Shown here in pieces: positions 25,843-34,164 of a stretch of 64,000 bases of DNA. The DNA comes from Shewanella canadensis. GTDB taxonomy: Bacteria > Pseudomonadota > Gammaproteobacteria > Enterobacterales > Shewanellaceae. The position numbers and the translations under genes are program-made. Numbering within the stretch: position 1 is the stretch's first letter; every line of letters begins with the position of its first letter. The notes under the pieces are model-generated. The model made no database searches, was not told the origin of the DNA, and saw only the letters and a list, made by a program, of their open reading frames with translations. Location of the stretch: positions 1-64,000 of the forward strand of contig NZ_RXNU01000015.1 of the NCBI RefSeq assembly GCF_003966225.1. The letters run 5' to 3'.

Positions 25843-27267
25843 TTATGGGATGTATTGAGTGACACCTAAATCATCGTCTTTCTTATGTTTAGCAAGAATG
25901 TCAGATGGTGTGAGTGAGCGGCGCAGATCCATCTCATCTTCCCCGCGGACAAAGGTGCCACGCAGTGAGTTGGTGTAAACATCAACAATTTCGACATCGA
26001 CGAAACTACCAATATGTTTAGGATCGGCTTCGAAGTTCACTACTCGGCTGGTTTCAGTGCGGCCTCTGAGCTCCATCGGATTCTTTACCGATGGCCCTTC
26101 GACTAAGATTCGTTGAACTGTTCCTAGCATTTGACGGCTATAACGCATGGCTTGCTGAGTAATCCGGTCTTGCAAGATAGCCAAACGTTCTTTCTTTTCA
26201 GCTAAGGTCACATCATCGGGGAAATCGGCTGCAGGCGTGCCTGGGCGGGCACTGTAGATAAAGCTGAAGCTGTGATCAAATTGCACATCTTCAATGAGTT
26301 TCATTGTATCGGCGAAGTCCTGCTTAGACTCACCCGGGAAACCGATGATAAAGTCAGAGCTGATTTGGATATCCGGACGTGCTTTTTTGAGGCGTCGAAT
26401 AATTGATTTATATTCGATAGCCATATGACCACGTTTCATCTGAGTCAGAATGCGATCTGAGCCTGATTGTACCGGCAGATGAAGGAAGCTGACGAGTTCA
26501 GGTGTATCCTCGTAAACGTCGATAATATCTTGAGTAAATTCGATTGGGTGACTCGTGGTAAATCTGAGTCTATCGATTCCATCAATGGCTGCAACGTAAC
26601 GGAGCAGTTCTGCAAAGGTGCAGATCTCATCATCATGAGTCGCGCCACGATAAGCGTTAACGTTTTGACCTAATAGATTAACTTCGCGAACGCCTTGGTC
26701 TGCTAGTTGAGCAATTTCCAGGATAACATCATCAAGAGGACGACTGACCTCTTCACCCCGGGTATAAGGCACGACACAGAAAGAGCAATATTTACTGCAA
26801 CCTTCCATAATCGAAACATATGCACTTGGACCATCGGCACGCGGTTCAGGTAATCGATCGAATTTTTCAATTTCAGGGAAACTGATGTCGATCACCGACT
26901 TTGCTCCGCCCCTGATTTGCTCGATCATCTCAGGAAGACGATGCAATGTTTGTGGACCAAAGATCAGATCGACGCACTGAGCACGATCCTTGATGATTTT
27001 GCCCTCTTGGGATGCAACACAACCGCCAACCCCGATGATTAGATCAGGATTTTTATCTTTTAGTTTTTTCCAGCGTCCAAGTTGATGGAACACCTTTTCT
27101 TGAGCTTTTTCACGAATAGAACAAGTATTGAGAAGCAATACATCTGCTTCACTGGGCTCTTCTGTCAAGGTATAGCCTTGGTACTCGTCCATCAGGTCAG
27201 CCATCTTAGATGAGTCATACTCATTCATCTGACAGCCCCAGGTTTTAATATGGAGTTTTTTACTCAT
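25843..27267 (-). CDS. miaB: tRNA-2-methylthio-N6-dimethylallyladenosine synthase MiaB
   Basis: 474 aa (E. coli 474). It methylthiolates i6A37 in tRNAs reading codons that start with U, such as tRNA-Trp. The N-terminal UPF0004 domain holds three cluster Cys (GCQMNEYDS, NTCSIR, VGGCVAS), the radical SAM domain has CSKYCSFC, and a TRAM domain closes the protein. It is divergent from ubiF across the small secreted-protein gene. Confidence 0.97.
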   Translation of the reverse strand: MSKKLHIKTWGCQMNEYDSSKMADLMDEYQGYTLTEEPSEADVLLLNTCSIREKAQEKVFHQLGRWKKLKDKNPDLIIGVGGCVASQEGKIIKDRAQCVDLIFGPQTLHRLPEMIEQIRGGAKSVIDISFPEIEKFDRLPEPRADGPSAYVSIMEGCSKYCSFCVVPYTRGEEVSRPLDDVILEIAQLADQGVREVNLLGQNVNAYRGATHDDEICTFAELLRYVAAIDGIDRLRFTTSHPIEFTQDIIDVYEDTPELVSFLHLPVQSGSDRILTQMKRGHMAIEYKSIIRRLKKARPDIQISSDFIIGFPGESKQDFADTMKLIEDVQFDHSFSFIYSARPGTPAADFPDDVTLAEKKERLAILQDRITQQAMRYSRQMLGTVQRILVEGPSVKNPMELRGRTETSRVVNFEADPKHIGSFVDVEIVDVYTNSLRGTFVRGEDEMDLRRSLTPSDILAKHKKDDDLGVTQYIP

Positions 27268-27362
27268 CTGTTTGCGTCACTCTTGGAACCACGGGAAAAA
27301 TAGCGCGACATTTTACCTCTTGAGCACCCCAGTGGCTAGCTTTTGCACTTTTTTATTGGAAA

Positions 27363-27680
27363 TCATTCTGTACTAACCCACTTATTCGCGACCTCTATTG
27401 TCGTGTAGGGAGAATTCCATGCTGTCATAGGTTGTTGAGATTTAGCCATTTTAAGTGAGCTGGCTCGCGCTTGAGTATAAATGTCGGCTTGGATTTGAAT
27501 TCTGAATTTGCTCAATAATTCCGTGGTATATTGATGTAAGGCATAATCAAAAGGTGTCCTATAGATTACAGTAATCACTTCCATCGTTTCACTCTCGGCG
27601 GTTTCTACAGCCGGTGCAGCTTGAATCGATAATGGTAAAAGGCTGATTGCTAGTAAGGTAAGAGATGTTGTTAGTTTCAT
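27363..27680 (-). CDS. Small secreted protein of unknown function
   Basis: 105 aa from the ATG at 27680 (an ATG at 27695 gives five more residues). The N-terminus is a clear signal peptide ending near IQA-AP. The mature part of about 80 residues is mildly basic in its middle, has no cysteine pair and no domain I recognise. It lies between miaB and ubiF in the miaB direction, 95 bases upstream of the miaB start. No function is proposed. Confidence 0.7.
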   Translation of the reverse strand: MKLTTSLTLLAISLLPLSIQAAPAVETAESETMEVITVIYRTPFDYALHQYTTELLSKFRIQIQADIYTQARASSLKMAKSQQPMTAWNSPYTTIEVANKWVSTE

Positions 27681-27979
27681 AATATTCTCACTCATTCCAT
27701 TGGCTTTGGTTTGAAGACTGAGTGTAAAGTAAGAAGTTGTATTTAAATTCTACTGTTTGTAAGCAGGTGTGAGTTAAAGTGGATATAGCAACATTTGCAT
27801 ACTCAATTAAATAATATTGACACGCTTATTGCCCGCAGTAGGGGATTTAGCGGGTAAAACACAGTTCGATATCGGCGATTCAACCTCAGTGGCTAAGCAA
27901 GTACGCTGAGAATTTAGTAATAAATGTGGATTTTTGGACCATTTGAATCAGATAATTATAAACAAAGACATAGAATAGT

Positions 27980-29188
27980 ATGGATGAAACCTTGGTGAGT
28001 CAGTCTCAAATGAAAGCTGTAAAAAAAGATGTTGTCATCGTTGGTGGAGGGATGGTTGGCGCCGCCGCGGCCATAGGGCTGGCACAATTGGGTCTCAATG
28101 TTGCTGTGGTTGAAGCCTATGCACCTAAACCATATAGCAGCGAACAAGCTATAGATATCAGGGTATCAGCTGTGAGCCTGGCATCAGAGCAGTTACTCGA
28201 ACGCCTCGGGGCGTTTAAGAGTCTTAGTTTGATGCGTCGAGCCGCTTATCTTGGATTAGAGACTTGGGAGTTAGACGGTTTCATTACTCGGTTTCATGCG
28301 GATCAGGTCGGTGTCCCATATCTGGGACATATTATTGAAAATAGAGTGATACAACTTGCGCTATGGGAGCAGTTTGACTCATTTGATAATATTGAACTCT
28401 TTTGTCCGGCAAAGGTTGAGCAATTTATTCGCCAGGAAGAGGGAGTGACTGTAACATTAGATAATGGTGTCTCACTCGATTCTAAATTACTTGTCGGCGC
28501 CGACGGGGCAAACTCTCAGGTCAGAAGTTGGGCTGGAATAGGATTGACGGGCTGGGATTATGCTCAGTCTGCTATGTTAATTAACATCAAGACAGATCGC
28601 GCTCAACAGGATGTGACCTGGCAGCAATTTACCCCTCAAGGACCTCGTTCCCTTCTGCCTCTGCCGGGAAATAATGCATCTTTGGTGTGGTATGACGATG
28701 CAAGTCGCATTGCGCAGCTAAGGCAATTAAGTAATACGGCTCTCGCACAACAGATAAAACAGCACTTTCCAGCGCGTCTGGACAGACAGTTTGAAGTGTT
28801 GCAAAAAGGCAGTTTCAAGCTGACAAGGCGTCATGCGCAATCTTATTTCACCGACAATTTGGTTATCCTGGGTGATGCGGCGCATACCATTAATCCACTA
28901 GCCGGGCAGGGGGTTAACATTGGTTTTAAAGATGTCGAAGCATTGATTTCAACTGTTTCAGAAAAAATAAACCAAGGTGAACCTTGGTGGGAAGAACCGG
29001 CATTACGCTCATATCAAGAAAGCCGTTATAAAGATAACCAGTTGATGATGTCGGCAATGGATCTCTTCTATGCCGGATTCAGTAATGAGCTTTTGCCGGT
29101 AAAGATATTGCGTAATGCGGCATTGAAAGTGGCAAATATTGACTCTCCTATAAAAAAATATGTGCTTAAGTATGCCTTGGGTTTGTAA
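27980..29188 (+). CDS. ubiF: 3-demethoxyubiquinol 3-hydroxylase UbiF
   Basis: 402 aa. This FAD monooxygenase does the C6 (last) ring hydroxylation in ubiquinone synthesis. The FAD dinucleotide fold GGGMVGAA, the DG-type motif GADGANSQVR and the GDAAHTINPLAGQGVN segment are present. The end (MDLFYAGFSN to KYALGL) is nearly identical to E. coli UbiF, which separates it from UbiH and UbiI. Start at 27980 without a strong ribosome binding site; ATG at 28010 is an alternative. Divergent from miaB, as in E. coli. Confidence 0.93.
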   Translation: MDETLVSQSQMKAVKKDVVIVGGGMVGAAAAIGLAQLGLNVAVVEAYAPKPYSSEQAIDIRVSAVSLASEQLLERLGAFKSLSLMRRAAYLGLETWELDGFITRFHADQVGVPYLGHIIENRVIQLALWEQFDSFDNIELFCPAKVEQFIRQEEGVTVTLDNGVSLDSKLLVGADGANSQVRSWAGIGLTGWDYAQSAMLINIKTDRAQQDVTWQQFTPQGPRSLLPLPGNNASLVWYDDASRIAQLRQLSNTALAQQIKQHFPARLDRQFEVLQKGSFKLTRRHAQSYFTDNLVILGDAAHTINPLAGQGVNIGFKDVEALISTVSEKINQGEPWWEEPALRSYQESRYKDNQLMMSAMDLFYAGFSNELLPVKILRNAALKVANIDSPIKKYVLKYALGL

Positions 29189-29478
29189 TGCCTATCTCGC
29201 TAAATAGGTGTTCAGTTCAAATTATACTTAAGTTATATCTCTTCAAGCTCTACAGCGCTTTGGCTGACTGATAGTGAACGCTATCAGTCGCCGCTCTTCG
29301 TTCTTCTCGTGAATCGTGAAGTCATCGATAGCAAGCACTCTTTCGCTCCGTAACTCCCTACTTTTTACCTATCCGATAGAAGATTTTTGCTCATTATTTG
29401 TTGAGTCGGGCATTGAGTGTTAAAATGCCGCGTTTTTCTTTGTGACAAGTTCACTCGCAGAATGAAAGAATAGGCTAA
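29189..29478. other. Intergenic region between ubiF and pth
   Basis: Holds the stem-loop CCTATCTCGCTAAATAGG right after the ubiF stop, and an 8-bp inverted repeat ACTGATAG/CTATCAGT at 29268-29289. No gene is seen. The promoter of pth probably lies in the AT-rich part after 29390. Confidence 0.4.
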
Positions 29479-30063
29479 ATGAGTAACATTAAACTGATAG
29501 TTGGGCTCGCAAATCCTGGCGATAAATACGCTCAGACCAGGCACAATGCGGGGGCTTGGTATGTACAAGAGTTGGCGAGAGTGTGCGGTGCCACGCTCGT
29601 CGCAGATAGCAAGTATTATGGGTTAACAGCAAGGGCGACATTGCACGGGAAAGATGTTCGTTTACTCATCCCGTCCACTTTTATGAATCTTAGTGGGAAA
29701 TCAGTCGGTGCTTTAGCCAACTTTTTTCGCATTGAGCCTGAAGAGATCCTGGTTGCTCATGATGAGCTGGATATGCAACCCGGCGTAGCTAAGTTTAAAC
29801 TCGGTGGGGGCCACGGCGGGCATAATGGTCTGAAAGATATAATTGCCAAGCTTGCCAATAACAAAGGTTTCTATCGACTCAGGATCGGTATTGGCCATCC
29901 AGGTGATAAGAATCAGGTAAGCAACTATGTATTAGGCAAAGCGCCTGCATCAGAACAAACCCTGATAGAAACGGTGATTGATGAGGCCGTGAGGTCGACA
30001 GAGTTGCTATTTAATGAAGATATGGCGAAAGCAATGCATAGATTGCACTCTTTTAAAGGCTAG
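29479..30063 (+). CDS. pth: Peptidyl-tRNA hydrolase Pth
   Basis: 194 aa (E. coli 194). It frees tRNA from drop-off peptidyl-tRNA. The active-site His is in TRHNAGAW, and the family segments TFMNLSGKSV, VAHDELDMQPG and GGHGGHNGLKDI are complete. It precedes ychF by 176 bases, the conserved pth-ychF pair. Confidence 0.97.
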   Translation: MSNIKLIVGLANPGDKYAQTRHNAGAWYVQELARVCGATLVADSKYYGLTARATLHGKDVRLLIPSTFMNLSGKSVGALANFFRIEPEEILVAHDELDMQPGVAKFKLGGGHGGHNGLKDIIAKLANNKGFYRLRIGIGHPGDKNQVSNYVLGKAPASEQTLIETVIDEAVRSTELLFNEDMAKAMHRLHSFKG

Positions 30064-30239
30064 CCTCGGGGCATTTTTATCTCCGGTGTAGCTTGTTCAG
30101 GCATTAGTTTTTATTTGCAAAATGGATGAAAACCAAACTTAAAAGTTTAAGAAATTGATGGGGCTGCTTTGTGTGGCTCTTATAAGAACTTAATCGGCAG
30201 TGATACTGCTGGTTTACTATTGATATTAAAGGTAAAAAT

Positions 30240-31331
30240 ATGGGTTTTAAATGTGGCATCGTGGGCCTGCCAAACGTAGGTAAATCAACGTTATTTAATG
30301 CATTAACTAAGGCTGGCATCGAAGCGTCAAACTTCCCGTTCTGTACTATTGAACCTAACACCGGTGTGGTTCCTGTACCTGATGCGCGTTTAGATGCTCT
30401 GGCTGAGATCGTAAAACCAGAACGTATTTTACCTACCACAATGGAATTTGTAGATATTGCGGGCTTGGTTGCTGGTGCGTCAAAAGGTGAAGGCTTAGGA
30501 AACAAATTCCTGGCTAATATCCGTGAAACTGATGCAATCGGTCATGTTGTACGTTGTTTCGAAGATGACAACATCGTTCACGTAGCTAACAAAGTCTCGC
30601 CAGTTGCCGATATTGAAGTGATTAACACTGAACTTGCTTTAGCGGATCTTGATTCTTGTGAACGCGCCATAATGCGCCAAGCTAAGCGCGCCAAAGGTGG
30701 CGATCAAGATGCTAAATTTGAAGTGTCAGTGTTAGAAAAAATGCGTCCAATACTGGATGAAGGGCATATGTTGCGCTCAATGGACCTCTCAAAAGAGGAA
30801 CTGTTAGCGGTAGATTATTTGAACTTCCTAACACTTAAGCCAACGATGTATATTGCTAACGTCGCTGAAGATGGCTTCGAAAACAATCCGCATCTGGATG
30901 CCGTTCGTGAAATCGCAGCACAAGAAAATGCCGCTGTTGTTGCTGTTTGTGCAGCCATTGAATCTGAACTGGCTGAGATGGACGCTGAAGATCGTGAAGA
31001 GTTTATGGCTGATCTTGGTCTTGAAGAGCCAGGATTAGATCGTGTGATCTGTGCAGGCTACGATCTATTAACGCTACAAACCTATTTTACCGCTGGTGTG
31101 AAAGAGGTTCGTGCCTGGACTGTGGCTGTTGGAGCAACGGCTCCACAAGCAGCTGGTGTCATTCATACCGACTTCGAGCGTGGATTTATCCGTGCCCAAG
31201 TTATGGCCTATGATGACTTCATTACCTATAAAGGTGAAGCAGGTGCAAAAGATGCAGGCAAGTTACGCGTAGAAGGTAAGACATATGTCGTTAAAGATGG
31301 CGATGTGATGCATTTCCTATTTAACGTATAA
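30240..31331 (+). CDS. ychF: Redox-regulated ATPase/GTPase YchF (OLA1)
   Basis: 363 aa (E. coli 363). Obg-family P-loop protein with Walker A GLPNVGKS, switch DIAGLVAGA and a modified G4 motif NVAED, the OLA1 feature that shifts preference towards ATP. It has a coiled-coil insert and a C-terminal TGS domain. It associates with ribosomes. The ATG follows AAAGGTAAAAAT, and a terminator ends the gene. Confidence 0.97.
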   Translation: MGFKCGIVGLPNVGKSTLFNALTKAGIEASNFPFCTIEPNTGVVPVPDARLDALAEIVKPERILPTTMEFVDIAGLVAGASKGEGLGNKFLANIRETDAIGHVVRCFEDDNIVHVANKVSPVADIEVINTELALADLDSCERAIMRQAKRAKGGDQDAKFEVSVLEKMRPILDEGHMLRSMDLSKEELLAVDYLNFLTLKPTMYIANVAEDGFENNPHLDAVREIAAQENAAVVAVCAAIESELAEMDAEDREEFMADLGLEEPGLDRVICAGYDLLTLQTYFTAGVKEVRAWTVAVGATAPQAAGVIHTDFERGFIRAQVMAYDDFITYKGEAGAKDAGKLRVEGKTYVVKDGDVMHFLFNV

Positions 31332-31386
31332 GTTATCTCTATAGGTTTGCTATCAATATATAGCAGGTTATAGCGTGAGTTAATTG

Positions 31387-31420
31387 AATGGCCCAATTGC
31401 AAAGTTGGGCCATTTTTGTT
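31387..31420 (+). terminator. Terminator of ychF
   Basis: Perfect 10-bp stem AATGGCCCAA (31387-31396) and TTGGGCCATT (31405-31414), 8-base loop, followed by TTTTGTTTT. Confidence 0.87.
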
Positions 31421-31476
31421 TTCAAGCTATGGATAACCGATCTCAACGCTTGTGACCAGAACTTGTAGCTTATAGT

Positions 31477-31690
31477 AAGTTGAAGGTTCGCGAACACATC
31501 AACAGAAGTGCCGATATCATTTTCGGTCGTTCACTAATTTCAGATCTCCCAGTTAGGCTCAGGTTTACCCGTTTACCGTGAAATTGATATCCGTGGATAT
31601 TACAGACTGGCTACTAAGGCAGCAGTAGAAGATAAAAGTGAAGAGATAATTTATCGGGAAACGGTTAGTTGGCCATATCTTAATGCGTAA
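31477..31690 (+). pseudogene. Possible frameshifted gene remnant (unidentified)
   Basis: Two adjoining frames read like protein. First KLKVREHINRSADIIFGRSL (from 31477), then, after a shift, QISQLGSGLPVYREIDIRG and onward to WPYLNA and TAA at 31688-31690. Neither has a start or a recognisable domain, and stops occur upstream. It may be the tail of a lost gene between ychF and the tRNA cluster. This could also be chance. Confidence 0.25.
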
Positions 31691-31862
31691 TATGGGGCGT
31701 TTTTCTGGTTATTCAGCTTTTTATCAGAGAGATTTTTGCTCCTTAAGACAGTATTTAACTGCATTCATCGAGAATAATAGGCTATATTTGTGCATCTGAC
31801 GCTCACTTTGGTGAAGTTATAGCCGAACAGGCGGCTTAGTTTAAAATAGAGAAAAAAAGCGG
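31691..31862. other. Intergenic, no supported feature
   Basis: AT-rich sequence between the possible gene remnant and the tRNA promoter. No open frame, tRNA or strong hairpin was seen. Confidence 0.4.
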
Positions 31863-31891
31863 TTGACCTAAATACTCTGAATAAGCATAAT
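31863..31891 (+). promoter_or_regulatory. Promoter of the tRNA cluster
   Basis: TTGACC (31863-31868), 17-base spacer, CATAAT (31886-31891), then a GC-rich discriminator (ACGCCCC), typical of growth-rate and stringently controlled stable RNA promoters. It is 37 bases upstream of the first tRNA. Confidence 0.8.
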
Positions 31892-31928
31892 ACGCCCCGT
31901 TCCTCACCAAGAGGGACACGGAAACGAT

Positions 31929-32005
31929 GGCAATGTAGCTCAGCTGGTTAGAGCACAGCATTCATAATGCTGGGGTCGCAGGTTCAAGTCCCGCCATTGC
32001 TACCA
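31929..32005 (+). tRNA. tRNA-Met, elongator (anticodon CAT), copy 1
   Basis: 77 bases with encoded CCA; anticodon loop TTCATAA; acceptor GGCAATG against CATTGCT with a G-U first pair. It resembles E. coli metT, and the paired first position indicates an elongator, not an initiator. Confidence 0.94.
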
Positions 32006-32063
32006 TCTTTCTCGAGATGTAAAATGCGAGCCATCTTAATCAGGATGTAAAACCAGATGCAGT

Positions 32064-32148
<85 letters not shown>

Positions 32149-32198
32149 TTTGTTTTAAAGTAATGAGCTTAGGCTTGTTATTAGTAAGAAAGATTAAT

Positions 32199-32273
32199 TG
32201 GGATATCGCCAAGCGGTAAGGCACCGGGTTTTGATCTCGGCATTCCCAGGTTCAAATCCTGGTATCCCAGCCA
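32199..32273 (+). tRNA. tRNA-Gln (anticodon TTG), copy 1
   Basis: 75 bases; anticodon loop TTTTGAT, acceptor TGGGATA with TATCCCA, encoded CCA. The U1-A72 pair is the usual tRNA-Gln feature. Confidence 0.95.
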
Positions 32274-32278
32274 TCTTT

Positions 32279-32355
32279 GGCAATGTAGCTCAGCTGGTTA
32301 GAGCACAGCATTCATAATGCTGGGGTCGCAGGTTCAAGTCCCGCCATTGCTACCA
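32279..32355 (+). tRNA. tRNA-Met, elongator (anticodon CAT), copy 2
   Basis: Identical to the copy at 31929. It starts 5 bases after tRNA-Gln copy 1, showing that the Met-Leu-Gln block was duplicated. Confidence 0.94.
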
Positions 32356-32412
32356 TCTTCTCAAGATGTAAAATACGAGCCATCTTAATCTAGATGTAAA
32401 ACCAGATGCAGT

Positions 32413-32460
32413 GCGAAAGTGGTGGATGTGGATATTAGACACGCCAGTTACTTAGTACCA
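32413..32460 (+). pseudogene. Broken tRNA-Leu remnant
   Basis: The 5' part follows tRNA-Leu (GCGAAAGTGGTGGA, then TAGACACGCCAG) with substitutions, but the anticodon arm, variable arm and T arm are deleted and only TACCA remains of the 3' end. It lies where the second tRNA-Leu is expected, and an intact copy follows 30 bases later. Confidence 0.8.
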
Positions 32461-32490
32461 TCCGAATCAGGATGTAAAAACAGATGCAGT

Positions 32491-32575
<85 letters not shown>

Positions 32576-32625
32576 TTTATTTTAAAGTAATGAGCTTTGG
32601 CTTATTATTAGCAGGACAGTTTAAT

Positions 32626-32700
32626 TGGGATATCGCCAAGCGGTAAGGCACCGGGTTTTGATCTCGGCATTCCCAGGTTCAAATCCTGGTATCCCAGCCA
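32626..32700 (+). tRNA. tRNA-Gln (anticodon TTG), copy 2
   Basis: 75 bases, identical to copy 1, with encoded CCA. Confidence 0.95.
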
Positions 32701-32806
32701 TTTTTAAAAGGTTGATTTATTGACCTTGTCTTAATAGTGACGTGACAATCTGATTGTTGTACATTATAAAGATAAATAGGCAAGGTGACTTGTCAGAAAG
32801 TTCGAT

Positions 32807-32891
<85 letters not shown>

Positions 32892-32914
32892 TCGAATTTT
32901 TCAAAAAGTATTAT

Positions 32915-32989
32915 TGGGATATCGCCAAGCGGTAAGGCACCGGGTTTTGATCTCGGCATTCCCAGGTTCAAATCCTGGTATCCCAGCCA
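32915..32989 (+). tRNA. tRNA-Gln (anticodon TTG), copy 3
   Basis: 75 bases, identical to copies 1 and 2; last tRNA of the cluster. Confidence 0.95.
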
Positions 32990-32996
32990 TACACAG

Positions 32997-33025
32997 AAAG
33001 CCCGTCTTATGACGGGCTTTTTTGT
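32997..33025 (+). terminator. Terminator of the tRNA cluster
   Basis: Perfect 10-bp stem AAAGCCCGTC (32997-33006) and GACGGGCTTT (33011-33020), loop TTAT, then TTTT. It is 7 bases beyond the last tRNA. Confidence 0.92.
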
Positions 33026-34164
33026 GTCTGGGCTTCTTGTAACAGAGAGTTATGTCGCTTTTTTCAAAAGAGTCCATGGGTCAAAGATGTTCCAGACATC
33101 TTCATGACATTCCCTCCATCCTTGGAGGTCATGGAATGAAATTGGCTTTGTGTCTGTTATAAACTTCAGTGCCAATCATTTATGTTGTTCAAGCTAAATG
33201 ATGAGCTGTTCATCAGCCTATCAGCCCATAGCTGCTTTTCCTTTTATCTTTTCCTTATACCAATCGGTATCTTCGTGAGAGCTCCACACACCAGAGGTTA
33301 GGCCATTCGCTGCTCGGCGATAACGTATAGATGTATTACTCTCGATCATTGTTCTTCGGCTCTGGCATCCTGCTTCACTCTACCTCCTATATCCATATAG
33401 TCGTGTATTATTCTACCTTTGCCCATCCTTGGGCTCGTACCTCCTGAATCCTTTCAGTAGTGCTTGGCTCTACCTTCTGTATCTGCTCTCCATGGTCTTA
33501 AGCATTCCATACGCTTTAAAGACATTTCCCATATCCCTATGGGTCAGTGGAGGAAGTGTCTGATTTTGTATGGAACAAAATAGACCATATAGTCGTGCAT
33601 TATTCTACCTTCGTCCCGTACTACCTATATCCATAGCCATGCAATATAGGTATTCACACCTCCTATTTGCAACGAGTGAAGGACATAGTGGCGGAGGGTT
33701 TCAGCTCGTTAATCCAGTATCAAATGCATAACCTTGAGCAAGTATCACCTAAAATTGGCTTAAACAATGCCTTCTAAAAATGTAGGTAATCGAGCTGAAT
33801 CGCTTCAATATGAGCCCGTCAGTACAATATTTAGAGACATAGGCTGTTGGGCATACGCTGCACAATGGAGATAATTCCTACGCTTTGGTAACAAATCAGC
33901 GTTTTGTTAGCTTTTGTTAGTGCTTTAGGTGCTAACAATCACACTATAAAAGATGGCTGAAACCTTTTTGCAGCATCCAGGCATCATTTTGCCTTTATTT
34001 TTTTATCAGTTTGTTATCGTTTTGTCTTGTTTTTGTGCTCTGTTTCTCGTTGATTGCTTTCGAGGCAATTGCAAGCGTGCTAGTCACACTTTATTTCCTG
34101 TCACTTAGGTACATTTCTTCTGCCCCAAATTAGAGGGCACCAATAAAAGTGAGTGAGGGAAATG
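33026..34164. repeat. Long gene-free region with dispersed repeat motifs
   Basis: About 1.1 kb between the tRNA terminator and the cytochrome gene. From about 33350 to 33720 it has several copies of CATATAGTCGTG followed by ATTATTCTACCTT (near 33397 and 33590) and blocks such as TCGGCTCTGGCATCCTGCTTC. The same motifs occur after the rRNA operon (850-920, 1200-1230). A TATACCAATCGGTAT palindrome lies near 33256. There is no open frame with coding character. The last 250 bases are AT-rich and should hold the cytochrome promoter. Confidence 0.6.
33928..33943 (+). promoter_or_regulatory. Possible CRP-type operator upstream of the cytochrome gene
   Basis: GGTGC-taacaa-TCACA resembles the CRP palindrome TGTGA-N6-TCACA, with a perfect right half and 3 of 5 bases in the left. 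In Shewanella oneidensis CRP controls anaerobic respiration cytochromes, which makes the site plausible. It lies about 220 bases upstream of the start codon, rather far. Weak call. Confidence 0.25.
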
